DNA from: Bacteroidales bacterium
GTDB lineage: Bacteria > Bacteroidota > Bacteroidia > Bacteroidales > Lentimicrobiaceae
NCBI GenBank assembly: GCA_016705005.1
Contig: JADIZB010000001.1
Span: 868,001 to 932,000, forward strand
Reading direction: 5' to 3'
Length of the DNA stretch: 64,000 bases
Every line of letters starts with the position of its first letter. Position 1 is the first letter of the stretch. The notes below the pieces were generated by a model. That model made no database searches and was not told the DNA's origin. It saw only the letters and a list, made by a program, of their open reading frames with translations. Both the position numbers and the translations under genes were made by a program. This document shows positions 17,261 through 26,430 of the stretch, in pieces.

Positions 17261-19243
17261 TTAGTCATTTTCAGGCTTAGCACGCAGCGATTCCCATATC
17301 ATATAGCCGCAGATCACCGCAAACATCAGCAATGCCAGCGCTTCAGCAGCATGCGATTCGAACCATTCCGGGTTGACAAAGTTGATGCCGCCGAATTTCA
17401 GCATAGCACTGATTACACCCATTAAGGCTCCTCCCGCAATAAAACCTGAAGCAATCAATGTACCCCGTTCCTTACGTGACTGATTTAAACGGTCATCCTT
17501 TGACCTTGTTGTAACATACCACGCAATTAAACCGCCTACCAGCAATGGGGTATTCAACTGCAGCGGTATAAACATACCCAGAGAAAAAGCGAGGGCTGGA
17601 ACACCGATCATGGTAAGAATGAGCGATAAAAAAGCACCTCCGGCATAAAGCAGCCAGGGGGCCGCTTTACCCGACATCATTGGTTCGATGACCGCTGCCA
17701 TGGCATTGGCCTGTGGCGCCACCAGCGCATTCTCACCGGTGAAACCGTATGTTTTGTTCAGGATCATGATTACCCCTCCCACGGTGGCTGCCGAAACAAA
17801 AGTACCCAGGAACTTCCAGGTCTGTTGCTTATAGGGAGAAGATCCAAGCCAGTATCCGATTTTCAGGTCGGTAATAAAACCACCCGCCATAGACAAGGCT
17901 GTACAGACTACCCCCCCGATAATCAATGCAGCTACCATTCCCGCAGTGCCCGACAATCCTGCACCAACCAGTACGACAGATGTGATGATCAGTGTCATCA
18001 GCGTCATACCCGAAACCGGGTTGGTTCCCACGATGGCAATGGCATTGGCCGCCACGGTAGTGAAAAGGAAGGCGATGACCATTACAATCCCCAATGCAAT
18101 CAGCGCCTGACTAAGGTTATTGACAACCCCGAACATAAAGAAAACAAAGATAACAACGGCAGTACCCAGAATACCGAAAAGGATGATTTTCATGGGGATA
18201 TCGCGCTGGGTGCGTTTGGTTTCAACAGAGGTGTGCTGCTTCCCTGATAATTCTTTTACTGCGAGGCCAAAAGCATCCCTGATAATTCCCGAGGAACGGA
18301 TGATGCCGATGACTCCGGCCATGGCTATGCCCCCGATGCCAATCTGACGGACATAGTTGCGGAAAATGTCTTCGGCAGGCATGTCGGCCAGCAATGCCGT
18401 AACATTGGCGCCAACAGCAATGGTCTGACCATCGGCAAAGTGAGAAATAATGGGTATCAATACATACCATCCCACAAAAGACCCTGCACAGATGATGGCA
18501 GCATACTTCAGCCCGATGATATATCCGAGGCCCATTACAGCGGCCCCGACATTCATTTTGAAAACAATTTTGAATTTATCGGCAATCATTTCGCCAGCAG
18601 GCATTACACGTGTGGTAAAAACTTCAGCCCACCATCCGAATGTGGCTATAATAAAATCATAAATTCCTCCGATCAGTCCGGCCACAAGTAAAAGCCGGGC
18701 CTGACTTCCTCCCTTGGCTCCCGAAACAAGTACTTCTGTTGTGGCAGTGGCTTCAGGGAAAGGGTATTTCCCGTGCATATCTGAAACAAAATATTTTCTG
18801 AATGGAATCAGAAACAGAATACCTAAAAATCCTCCCAGCAGGGATGACAGAAAAACCTGGTAAAAATGGGCTTCCAGTTTAAGGATATAAAGTGCAGGAA
18901 GCGTAAAAATAGCCCCTGCCACAATCACCCCGGAACTGGCACCTATGGACTGAATGATCACATTTTCACCGAGTGCGTTTTTCCTTTTCCCAACGGTAGA
19001 TAAACCGACTGCAATGATGGCTATCGGAATGGCTGCTTCGAAGACCTGTCCTATTTTAAGACCCAGATAGGCTGCTGCTGCTGAAAAAATTACAGCCATA
19101 AGCAAACCAAGCAAAACCGACCGGAGGTTAACTTCCGGATAAACCTTGCCGGCAGACATAATGGGTTTGTATTCTTCGCCCGGTTTCAGTTCACTGTAAG
19201 CGTTTTCAGGCAGTCCTTTGATTTCCTGTTTGTGGTCTTCCAT
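17261..19243 (-). CDS. OPT-family oligopeptide transporter
   Basis: Polytopic inner-membrane protein of 660 residues with about 15 hydrophobic segments, matching the bacterial oligopeptide transporter (OPT) family. Characteristic parts are the N-terminal EVNLRSVLLGLLMAVIFSAA, AAYLGLKIGQVFEAAIPIAI, the KYPFPEATATTEVL motif, and GALMGVISAMLKFGG near the C-terminus. Family members import small peptides or metal chelates coupled to protons; the peptidase T gene downstream supports peptide import. A TAAATTTG element at 19264-19271 on the minus strand, 21 bp before the ATG, could be its -7 promoter box. Confidence 0.92.
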   Translation of the reverse strand: MEDHKQEIKGLPENAYSELKPGEEYKPIMSAGKVYPEVNLRSVLLGLLMAVIFSAAAAYLGLKIGQVFEAAIPIAIIAVGLSTVGKRKNALGENVIIQSIGASSGVIVAGAIFTLPALYILKLEAHFYQVFLSSLLGGFLGILFLIPFRKYFVSDMHGKYPFPEATATTEVLVSGAKGGSQARLLLVAGLIGGIYDFIIATFGWWAEVFTTRVMPAGEMIADKFKIVFKMNVGAAVMGLGYIIGLKYAAIICAGSFVGWYVLIPIISHFADGQTIAVGANVTALLADMPAEDIFRNYVRQIGIGGIAMAGVIGIIRSSGIIRDAFGLAVKELSGKQHTSVETKRTQRDIPMKIILFGILGTAVVIFVFFMFGVVNNLSQALIALGIVMVIAFLFTTVAANAIAIVGTNPVSGMTLMTLIITSVVLVGAGLSGTAGMVAALIIGGVVCTALSMAGGFITDLKIGYWLGSSPYKQQTWKFLGTFVSAATVGGVIMILNKTYGFTGENALVAPQANAMAAVIEPMMSGKAAPWLLYAGGAFLSLILTMIGVPALAFSLGMFIPLQLNTPLLVGGLIAWYVTTRSKDDRLNQSRKERGTLIASGFIAGGALMGVISAMLKFGGINFVNPEWFESHAAEALALLMFAVICGYMIWESLRAKPEND

Positions 19244-19263
19244 AATAAAGAGGTTTTCTTACG

Positions 19264-19271
19264 GGCAAATT
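19264..19271 (-). promoter_or_regulatory. Candidate -7 promoter element (TAAATTTG) of the OPT gene
   Basis: Minus-strand TAAATTTG, 21 bp before the ATG, matches TAnnTTTG; no clear -33 TTTG. Confidence 0.35.
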
Positions 19272-19414
19272 TAAGTTTTTAAAGACTTGATTCAACAGCT
19301 AAACCGCAAATCATAACCGTTCAATAACCCCTAGAGACTTCATCTCCGGGTCCGTTTGAAGTTACAGACGAACCTCTGCAAAGCAAATAACAGGAATAAG
19401 ATTGATGAAAAAAC

Positions 19415-20245
19415 TTACTTAATGATCAGGACAGCGGTGTCTGCTTTGGCTTCACCAACAATCGTGATAAAATAGATCCCTGGTATCAGTATACCGGTAG
19501 GCAACGTCATAATCTGACCTTCGAATGTATCCGTCAGAATTTTGTGCCCCTGAAAATCACTGAGAATCAGAACTGCCCTGTCCATTCCTTCTTTTACGAG
19601 AGTTGTTCTGTCGTGGGCCGGATTTGGATAGATAAGGATACTGCTGTTTTTAATGGCCGGATCCCGTGGAATAACAGGAACCCTGGTTCCCCATTCTTCT
19701 CCGCCCTTTTTAAAATAAACCAAATCTCTTTTGTATGCTATGCTGTTTCCCTGCCCTGAGTAATTTCCCCAACTTCTGGTTAATCCCAATCCTTCCGAAT
19801 ATTCTAATCCATGGCTTCCGTTAAAATCACCATCAGAAAAACTATTCCTGATGCGACCATTGAAGATCTTGGCATCGGTCAGGTTGGGTGTTGAGCCCTG
19901 ATAACCGGTGATATCCTTCGTAGTACGGTCAAGGTTTGTATAATACACCTGCTCAATCATGATGGTATCCCATAGAACGCCGGATCGAATTATCCTATGG
20001 ATCAGTTTCTGCGTGTAAAAAACAGTATCGTATGCAATAGAGAATGTTTTACCGGTGATCAGGATGTTTTCCAGTTCATCTGTGACAGGACCCTGAGAAA
20101 CGGTAGCTTCCTCCTTATGTGATTGAAAATGAAATTCATCACCGATATTAAAATCATTTACATCCCTCATTTTCAGGAATTCCTGCGCCAAAGCTACATT
20201 AAGCGATAGGATGAAGAACTGAAGGATAAAAATTTGCTTCACCAT
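19415..20245 (-). CDS. Secreted protein with T9SS type A sorting domain
   Basis: The 276-residue protein starts at ATG 20245 (a TTG lies directly before it) with a signal peptide (MVKQIFILQFFILSLNVALAQ). The C-terminal ~75 residues are a type IX secretion type A sorting domain (ILIYPNPAHDRTTLVKEG ... LPTGILIPGIYFITIVG). The middle ~170 residues (FNIGDEFHFQSHKEEATVSQ, VYYTNLDRTTKDITGYQGS) have no recognised domain. The protein is presumably exported through the outer membrane and anchored or released. No neighbour indicates its role. Confidence 0.85.
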   Translation of the reverse strand: MVKQIFILQFFILSLNVALAQEFLKMRDVNDFNIGDEFHFQSHKEEATVSQGPVTDELENILITGKTFSIAYDTVFYTQKLIHRIIRSGVLWDTIMIEQVYYTNLDRTTKDITGYQGSTPNLTDAKIFNGRIRNSFSDGDFNGSHGLEYSEGLGLTRSWGNYSGQGNSIAYKRDLVYFKKGGEEWGTRVPVIPRDPAIKNSSILIYPNPAHDRTTLVKEGMDRAVLILSDFQGHKILTDTFEGQIMTLPTGILIPGIYFITIVGEAKADTAVLIIK

Positions 20246-20491
20246 CAATCAGCTGATTTTAAATGACGGACAATTCTTAAATATGTCAAAAAATTCAAAT
20301 CAAAGATAAGACAGTTTCTATTAAAAGCCCAATAAAACAGACCGGTTTTCATTGTTTTCCCAACCTGTTCCGAAATAAGTTACATCCATAGTCCCGGAAT
20401 TTTTAACTTTAAAATAATCCGGATTTCAGGTTTCGGTTTTTTCATAACCTGAAATAAATCAGCACTTCACCATAATATCAGGGAATTTTTC

Positions 20492-20499
20492 TACTTTTG
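20492..20499 (+). promoter_or_regulatory. -7 promoter element of ileS (TACTTTTG)
   Basis: TACTTTTG followed by CACC, 39 bp before the ATG. The leuS upstream region has the closely similar TACCTTTGCGCC. Confidence 0.55.
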
Positions 20500-20538
20500 C
20501 ACCTCTCAAATGAAAAGCCCAATACTACAGGAGCATTA

Positions 20539-23500
20539 ATGAAGAAATACACTGAATATAAGCAACTTAACCTTTCGGCGCTCAGCAAGGAAATCCTTAA
20601 AAACTGGGAGGATGAAAATGTATTTCAGCAAAGTCTCGATATCAGGCGCGACAGCAAGCCTTTTATTTTTTACGAAGGACCGCCTTCAGCCAATGGGGTA
20701 CCTGGCATTCACCATGTGATGGCCCGGGCCATAAAGGATATTTTCTGCCGTTATAAAACCATGAAGGGATACCTGGTCAACCGCAAGGCTGGGTGGGATA
20801 CCCATGGGTTGCCCATCGAAATTGCCGTGGAGAAAACCCTTGGCATCACCAAGGAAGACATTGGCAGAAAGATCTCGGTTGACGATTACAACAAAGCCTG
20901 CCGCAAGGAGGTAATGAAATACAAGGATATGTGGGACGACCTGACCCGTCAGATCGGCTACTGGGTTGACCTGGAGCATCCCTACATCACCTTCGACAAC
21001 AAGTACATGGAAACCATCTGGTTTCTGCTTTCCAAATTATACGATAAAGGCTTGCTCTACAAAGGCTACACCATTCAGCCTTTTTCTCCTGCAGCCGGCA
21101 CCGGCCTGAGTACCCATGAACTGAATCAGCCGGGTTGTTACCGCAATGTAAAGGACAATACCGTTGTTGCCCAGTTTAAAGTCGTTCGAGATACAAAATC
21201 CGAAAAACTCTTTACCAGCCTTCATGGTGAACTTTTCTTCCTTGCCTGGACCACAACGCCCTGGACCTTGCCCAGCAATACGGCCCTGGCAGTAGGCAAA
21301 AACATTGAATACGTAAAAATTAAAACTTTCAACCCCTATACCTCACTGCCAATAACCGTCATTCTTGCAAAAGAACTCTGCGGAAAATATTTCCCGGAGG
21401 CTAATGCCGGGTTATCTCTGTCGGAATATACTGCCGGACAGAAAGCCATTCCTTTCGAGTTGGCGGAGACCTTCACCGGAAGTGAGTTGGAGGGGATGCG
21501 GTTTGAACAGCTGCTGCCCTATGCCCAACCGGCTGAAGGTGATGCATTTCGCGTGGTCACAGGAGATTTTGTTACCACAGAAGATGGAACCGGCATCGTA
21601 CACATCGCCCCGAGCTTTGGCGCCGACGATTTCAGGGTCGCCAGGCAAAATGGCATCGGAGCCCTCACCCTGGTTGACAGGCAAGGCCGTTTCACTGAAG
21701 AAATGGGCGAATTTGCCGGGCGTTATGTGAAAGCCGAATACGCGGCTGATTATGATCCGGCCAACGAAAACAATGTCGACATCGACATCATTGTTAAGCT
21801 GAAAAAGGAGAACCGGGCCTTTAAAACCGAAAAATACGAACACTCCTATCCCCATTGCTGGAGGACCGATAAACCCATCCTTTACTATCCGCTCGACAGC
21901 TGGTTTATCCGCACTACCGCTTACCGCGACCAGATGCTGGCCCTGAATAAAACCATCAACTGGAAACCTGAAGCAACCGGCACCGGACGTTTCGGCAACT
22001 GGCTCGAAAACCTGGTCGACTGGAACCTAAGCCGCTCACGTTACTGGGGCACCCCGTTACCGATCTGGATGACCGAAGACAAAGAAGAAATTCTCTGCAT
22101 TCATTCGGTAGCCCAGCTGAAAGAAGAAATTGAAAAATCGGTTGCCGCAGGATTAATGACTGACAATCCGCTGTCAGCTTACAAACCCGGAGATAATACG
22201 GACGAAAACTACAGTTCCTTCGACCTTCACCGGCCTTATGTGGATGACATTGTACTGGTTTCTGCTTCCGGAAAAAAGATGCTCCGTGAATCTGATCTGA
22301 TTGATGTCTGGTTTGATTCGGGGGCCATGCCGTTTGCCCAGTTCCATTATCCATTTGAAAACAGCGATACGCTCGATCGGTATTTTCCTGCCGATTTTAT
22401 TGCCGAGGGCGTTGATCAGACCCGTGGATGGTTTTTTACCCTTCATGCCATAGCTACGATGGCTTTCGATTCATTGTCGTTTAAAACGGTGGTGTCGAAC
22501 GGCCTGGTCCTGGATAAAAACGGCAACAAGATGTCGAAACGTCTCGGCAATGCTGTCGATCCTTTCGAAACCATTGAAAAATACGGCCCCGACGCCACCC
22601 GCTGGTATATGATCACCAATGCGCAGCCGTGGGACAACCTGAAATTCGATCTGGAAGGTATCGGCGAAGTGCAACGGAAGTTCTTCGGTACTTTGTACAA
22701 TACATACGGGTTTTTCACCCTTTATGCCAACATAGACGGATTTGCTTACAAAGAGCCCGAAGTTGAAATGAATCAGCGGCCTGAAATTGACCGGTGGATT
22801 CTTTCAGAGCTGAACAGCCTGGTGAAAGCGGTCGACGGATTCTACGGCGACTATGAACCAACCAAGGCCGGACGGGCGATTTCAGAGTTTGTGGATGCCC
22901 ATCTCAGCAACTGGTATGTGCGGCTTTCACGCCGGCGTTTCTGGAAAGGGGAATATACCACCGATAAGATATCGGCCTACCAGACACTTTATACCTGTCT
23001 CGAAACCATTGCCATACTCTCAGCTCCCATTGCTCCTTTCTTCAGCGACAGGCTCTACAGGGACCTGAACGGGGTTACCGGACGCAACAAGGCTACCTCT
23101 GTTCATCTTGCCGACTTTGTGCAAGCCGATGAAGCAATGATAGACAAAAGCCTTGAGGAACGTATGCAACTGGCCCAGCAGATAAGCTCCATGGTGCTTT
23201 CGCTGCGCAAGCAGCACCGCATCAGGGTACGTCAGCCTCTCAGTCGTATCATGATTCCGGTAAGTGGGAAAGATCAAAAATTGCAGATCAACGCGGTGAA
23301 GAATCTTATCCTGACGGAAGTCAACATCAAAGACATAGAATACATCAGCGGACATGGCATCCTTGTTAAAAAAGTCAGGCCCAATTTCAAGGCCCTTGGG
23401 CCCAGGTATGGCAAACTAATGAAACAGATCGCAGTTGTACTTTCAGCGATCAGCCAGGAACAGATCAATACTTATGAGATTTCCGGCAACCTGACCCTGA

Positions 23501-23898
23501 TAATTGAGGGTGAAACGGTCGAACTGATCTCCGGCGATGCCGATGTGATCACTGAAGATATCCCGGGCTGGGTTGTTGCTTCTGAAGGCAATCTGACGGT
23601 TGCTTTGGATGTAACCATCAGCGATCAGCTCCGTGAAGAAGGAATTGCGCGTGAACTTGTTAACAGAATACAGAATATCCGCAAGGAAAAAGGTTTTGAG
23701 GTAACCGACCGGATCGCCCTTGAAATCGAGAAAAACAGTGGGTTAAATGAAGCCCTGAGTAATAATTTTTCGTATATTTGTTCTGAGACCCTCGCAGAAT
23801 CGATGAATTCGGTTGATAAAATAGCGTCAGCGAAACGAATTATTGTCGATCTTGCGGAAGATATGCAGGCAGCCATAAGCGTAGAACGTTTAAGTTGA
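20539..23898 (+). CDS. ileS: Isoleucyl-tRNA synthetase, eukaryotic-like (type 2)
   Basis: Charges tRNA-Ile with isoleucine. The 1119-residue length exceeds that of classical bacterial enzymes (about 930-940) and fits the eukaryotic-like type 2 class. The HIGH box appears as GIHH (56-59) in GPPSANGVPGIHHVMARAIK, the KMSKS box as KMSKR (664-668), and the CP1 editing domain is present (TTPWTLPSNTALAVG, EDGTGIVHIAPSFGADD). A long C-terminal extension follows the anticodon-binding domain. The ATG at 20539 has AGGAG 6 bp upstream; the upstream in-frame ATG-less extension from 20497 is not supported. The gene is followed by a DksA-like gene and lspA, an order common in Bacteroidota. Type 2 enzymes are often naturally less sensitive to mupirocin (family knowledge). 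Confidence 0.97.
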   Translation: MKKYTEYKQLNLSALSKEILKNWEDENVFQQSLDIRRDSKPFIFYEGPPSANGVPGIHHVMARAIKDIFCRYKTMKGYLVNRKAGWDTHGLPIEIAVEKTLGITKEDIGRKISVDDYNKACRKEVMKYKDMWDDLTRQIGYWVDLEHPYITFDNKYMETIWFLLSKLYDKGLLYKGYTIQPFSPAAGTGLSTHELNQPGCYRNVKDNTVVAQFKVVRDTKSEKLFTSLHGELFFLAWTTTPWTLPSNTALAVGKNIEYVKIKTFNPYTSLPITVILAKELCGKYFPEANAGLSLSEYTAGQKAIPFELAETFTGSELEGMRFEQLLPYAQPAEGDAFRVVTGDFVTTEDGTGIVHIAPSFGADDFRVARQNGIGALTLVDRQGRFTEEMGEFAGRYVKAEYAADYDPANENNVDIDIIVKLKKENRAFKTEKYEHSYPHCWRTDKPILYYPLDSWFIRTTAYRDQMLALNKTINWKPEATGTGRFGNWLENLVDWNLSRSRYWGTPLPIWMTEDKEEILCIHSVAQLKEEIEKSVAAGLMTDNPLSAYKPGDNTDENYSSFDLHRPYVDDIVLVSASGKKMLRESDLIDVWFDSGAMPFAQFHYPFENSDTLDRYFPADFIAEGVDQTRGWFFTLHAIATMAFDSLSFKTVVSNGLVLDKNGNKMSKRLGNAVDPFETIEKYGPDATRWYMITNAQPWDNLKFDLEGIGEVQRKFFGTLYNTYGFFTLYANIDGFAYKEPEVEMNQRPEIDRWILSELNSLVKAVDGFYGDYEPTKAGRAISEFVDAHLSNWYVRLSRRRFWKGEYTTDKISAYQTLYTCLETIAILSAPIAPFFSDRLYRDLNGVTGRNKATSVHLADFVQADEAMIDKSLEERMQLAQQISSMVLSLRKQHRIRVRQPLSRIMIPVSGKDQKLQINAVKNLILTEVNIKDIEYISGHGILVKKVRPNFKALGPRYGKLMKQIAVVLSAISQEQINTYEISGNLTLIIEGETVELISGDADVITEDIPGWVVASEGNLTVALDVTISDQLREEGIARELVNRIQNIRKEKGFEVTDRIALEIEKNSGLNEALSNNFSYICSETLAESMNSVDKIASAKRIIVDLAEDMQAAISVERLS

Positions 23899-23939
23899 CA
23901 GCATAAAGAACAGAGATACGGACTTAAACTAAACCGGCT

Positions 23940-24347
23940 ATGAAAACAAATGAATCACAGGAAGAAAGTTTAAAGAACAGATATTCCGATGAAGAATTGG
24001 AAGAGTTCAGGCAGATCATCCTGGCAAAGCTAGAGAAGGCTCGTAGAGATCTGAAAATGCTTACCGAAGCTTTTGCCAACAGCAATGAACACGATATCAG
24101 TGACACATCACCCACATTTAAGGTGCTGGAAGAAGGGTATCAGGTAAATTCGAAAGAAGAGAACAGCAAGCTTGCTGCCCGTCAGGATAAATTCATCACT
24201 GCACTCGAGAATGCCCTGGTGCGTATTGAAAACAAATCCTATGGCATCTGCCGGGTCACCGGAAAGCTGATTTCGAAAGAGCGCCTCAGGATTGTTCCCC
24301 ATGCTACCCTCAGTATCGAAGCCAAACTGAATCAACCGAAAAACTGA
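23940..24347 (+). CDS. TraR/DksA-family protein lacking the zinc-finger cysteines
   Basis: The 135-residue protein has an N-terminal coiled coil (SDEELEEFRQIILAKLEKAR, and the DisDtSPT segment) and a C-terminal DksA-like globular region (YGICRVTGKLISKERLRIVP). In canonical DksA this region has four zinc cysteines; here only the Cys of GICRVTG remains, as is usual for Bacteroidota versions. DksA proteins bind the RNA polymerase secondary channel; whether this one does so is inference. It lies 41 bp after ileS and about 130 bp before lspA and may be co-transcribed with both. Confidence 0.88.
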   Translation: MKTNESQEESLKNRYSDEELEEFRQIILAKLEKARRDLKMLTEAFANSNEHDISDTSPTFKVLEEGYQVNSKEENSKLAARQDKFITALENALVRIENKSYGICRVTGKLISKERLRIVPHATLSIEAKLNQPKN

Positions 24348-24477
24348 TCCTGCACAACCCGGAACTGATGGGAACCCTGCCCCTCAAGACTTATTGACAA
24401 CACTCCCCTCCGGGAGCGTTTGTTGTATTGCCTGTCTGTATTAAACATCAATCATTAGCTGCCCAAAAACAGGAATC

Positions 24478-25098
24478 TTGAAAAAAGCATTTTTAATCGT
24501 TGCGGTCATACTGATCTTTGATCAGGCACTTAAATTCTGGATCAAGACCACCATGTGTCTCGGACAGGAAATCAATGTGATGGGGGATTGGTTTATCATA
24601 CATTTTACCGAAAATCCCGGCATGGCTTTCGGTATGCAGTTTGCCGGTGATTATGGGAAATTGCTGCTGAGTATTTTCAGGATCATCGCCATTGTTGGTA
24701 TTATATATTATCTCTATGTAATAACGAGAAAAAAAGTTAAAACAGGTCTCATCGCGAGCCTGTCATTGGTATTGGCAGGAGCCATGGGTAATATGATCGA
24801 CAGTGCTTTTTACGGCATGATCTTCAGCAGCAGCAATTATTTTGAGGTTGCCCGGCTTTTCCCGGTTGAGGGCGGCTATGGTACCTTCCTTCACGGAAGG
24901 GTGGTGGATATGTTCTATTTTCCGGTTTTTCAGGGATTTTACCCCTCATGGGTGCCTTTTGTGGGCGGAGATGATTTTATATTCTTCAGACCGGTTTTCA
25001 ACATCGCCGATTCATCCATCACCATAGGGGTAATCCTGATGATTCTTTTTCAGAAACAGTTTTACCATAAACAGGAGCCCGTTAATGAAACAGAATAA
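24478..25098 (+). CDS. lspA: Lipoprotein signal peptidase II
   Basis: Inner-membrane aspartic protease that cleaves signal peptides of prolipoproteins after lipidation. The 206-residue protein has four membrane segments and the two catalytic aspartates, one in GAMGNMIDSAFYG and one in FNIADSSITIGV, plus the FTENPGMAFG motif. It is longer than E. coli LspA (164) because of an insertion around the second catalytic region (MIFSSSNYFEVARLFPVEGG), common in Bacteroidota. The start is a TTG with AGGAA upstream. It is the third gene of the ileS-dksA-like-lspA group and serves the many lipoproteins of this phylum. Confidence 0.95.
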   Translation: MKKAFLIVAVILIFDQALKFWIKTTMCLGQEINVMGDWFIIHFTENPGMAFGMQFAGDYGKLLLSIFRIIAIVGIIYYLYVITRKKVKTGLIASLSLVLAGAMGNMIDSAFYGMIFSSSNYFEVARLFPVEGGYGTFLHGRVVDMFYFPVFQGFYPSWVPFVGGDDFIFFRPVFNIADSSITIGVILMILFQKQFYHKQEPVNETE

Positions 25099-25192
25099 CT
25101 CCGGCATATACCGTATGTCGGAATCATAGTACTGATAAAGACTGGATGTGTTGTATTCCTGCGTGTTTTCAAAGCTTTACCTAATCCATTGC

Positions 25193-25519
25193 CTACCGTT
25201 GTCTGATCCCAAGCCATGCGGAAACATAACAGGCAAAATCACCGATCACCTTACGGTCATCCCCCAGAATTCTTCTCCATTCAACCGGCTCACCTGCTTT
25301 ATTCATGTTTCTTGCCAGGATGTTCAGACTGTCAATCAGTGCATTGTGTAAACGGGTACGCGCATCGTTCGATTCCATTTTCTCCTCCACACTTAAAAAA
25401 TTCCATTCTGCACGGGTAACCGCATAACGGATGGCTAACTTATAAAAACCGGTTTTCAATTTGGTCAGGCCGGTTGATTCAACCGCCTGAAACACTGGAA
25501 GGAAAAATTGTTCGTTCAT
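25193..25519 (-). CDS. Conserved-looking small cytosolic protein, unknown function
   Basis: The 108-residue protein has no signal peptide or membrane segment and is predicted helical (KLKTGFYKLAIRYAVTRAEW, LHNALIDSLNILARNMNKAG, EWRRILGDDRKVIGDFACYV). The ordered pattern of charged and hydrophobic residues and normal composition support a real gene. I do not recognise a characterised family. It stands alone between lspA (convergent) and truB. Confidence 0.65.
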   Translation of the reverse strand: MNEQFFLPVFQAVESTGLTKLKTGFYKLAIRYAVTRAEWNFLSVEEKMESNDARTRLHNALIDSLNILARNMNKAGEPVEWRRILGDDRKVIGDFACYVSAWLGIRQR

Positions 25520-25695
25520 TGCTGGTTAATTTCTTTGATTCAGACTTGCATGTAATAGAAAGTTTCTTAAAAGTCTGTTTGGGCTTCGACTCTGCCTGCC
25601 TGACATCAGTAAATAAATTAATTGTCATATTGATCGAAGTTGAAATATAGACAATTCAGGTTTGTTGAAATAGCCCTTACAACCAATTCCCAAAA

Positions 25696-26430
25696 TTACC
25701 CTACATCTTCCCCCGTCTTGTCAGGTGAATATTTTTCTCCGGATTCCTTTGTAATATCAGCCATCAGGTCATCGAGGTTGAACGCATTTTCAAGCTGGAA
25801 TTCGCCGATGCGCGTCCGGCGCAGTGCAGTGAGATGGGCTCCGCTGCCCAGGGCTTCTCCGAAATCGCGGGCAAGCGAACGGATGTAGGTCCCTTTGCTG
25901 CAACATACCCTGAAATCAATTTCAGGCAGGGCTATCCGGGTGATTTCAAACTCACGGATGTTTACCGGCCGGGCATCCAGCTCCAGTTCCTTCTCACTCC
26001 TGGCAAATTTGTAGGCCCGTTTTCCCCCGATCTTGATGGCTGAAAAGACAGGCGGAACCTGGAGAATATCGCCTGTAAACTGAATCGTGGCTTCATAAAT
26101 CATCTCGCTGGTGATGTGCGATGTTTCATACATTTGATCCACCTCATGTTCGAGGTCGTACGAAGGGGTGGTAGCTCCCAGATGAAAAGTGCCGGTGTAT
26201 TCCTTTTCAAGGCCCTGAAACTCCTCTATCCGCTTTGTAAACCTCCCGGTGCAGACAATCAGTAAACCATCAGCCAAAGGATCAAGGGTGCCGGCATGGC
26301 CAACCTTGATTTTTTTTATACCCAGTTGTTTTTTCAGAAAAAACCTGAAACGGTTGATGATATCAAAAGAGGTCCAGGTGAGGGGTTTGTTGATAAGCAG
26401 GACTTCACCCTCTTCGAAGTGAAAATGCAT
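25696..26430 (-). CDS. truB: tRNA pseudouridine(55) synthase
   Basis: TruB converts U55 in the T loop of tRNAs to pseudouridine. The 244-residue protein contains the catalytic motif GHAGTLDPLADGLLIV, with the nucleophilic Asp in TLDPLA, the N-terminal LLINKPLTWTSFDIINRFR and the YIRSLARDFGEALG motif. The start codon overlaps the stop region of uppP by one base (26430), showing translational coupling in the order ftsX, DUF3098, uppP, truB. Length is short compared with E. coli (314) because the C-terminal PUA-like domain is absent, normal for this phylum. Confidence 0.96.
   Translation of the reverse strand: MHFHFEEGEVLLINKPLTWTSFDIINRFRFFLKKQLGIKKIKVGHAGTLDPLADGLLIVCTGRFTKRIEEFQGLEKEYTGTFHLGATTPSYDLEHEVDQMYETSHITSEMIYEATIQFTGDILQVPPVFSAIKIGGKRAYKFARSEKELELDARPVNIREFEITRIALPEIDFRVCCSKGTYIRSLARDFGEALGSGAHLTALRRTRIGEFQLENAFNLDDLMADITKESGEKYSPDKTGEDVG

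Noticed and set aside
24397..24427. Hairpin between the dksA-like gene and lspA (ACTCCCCTCCGGGAGCG) as terminator
   Set aside because: The stem is short and imperfect at its base and no T tract follows directly; may be a weak attenuator but not callable.
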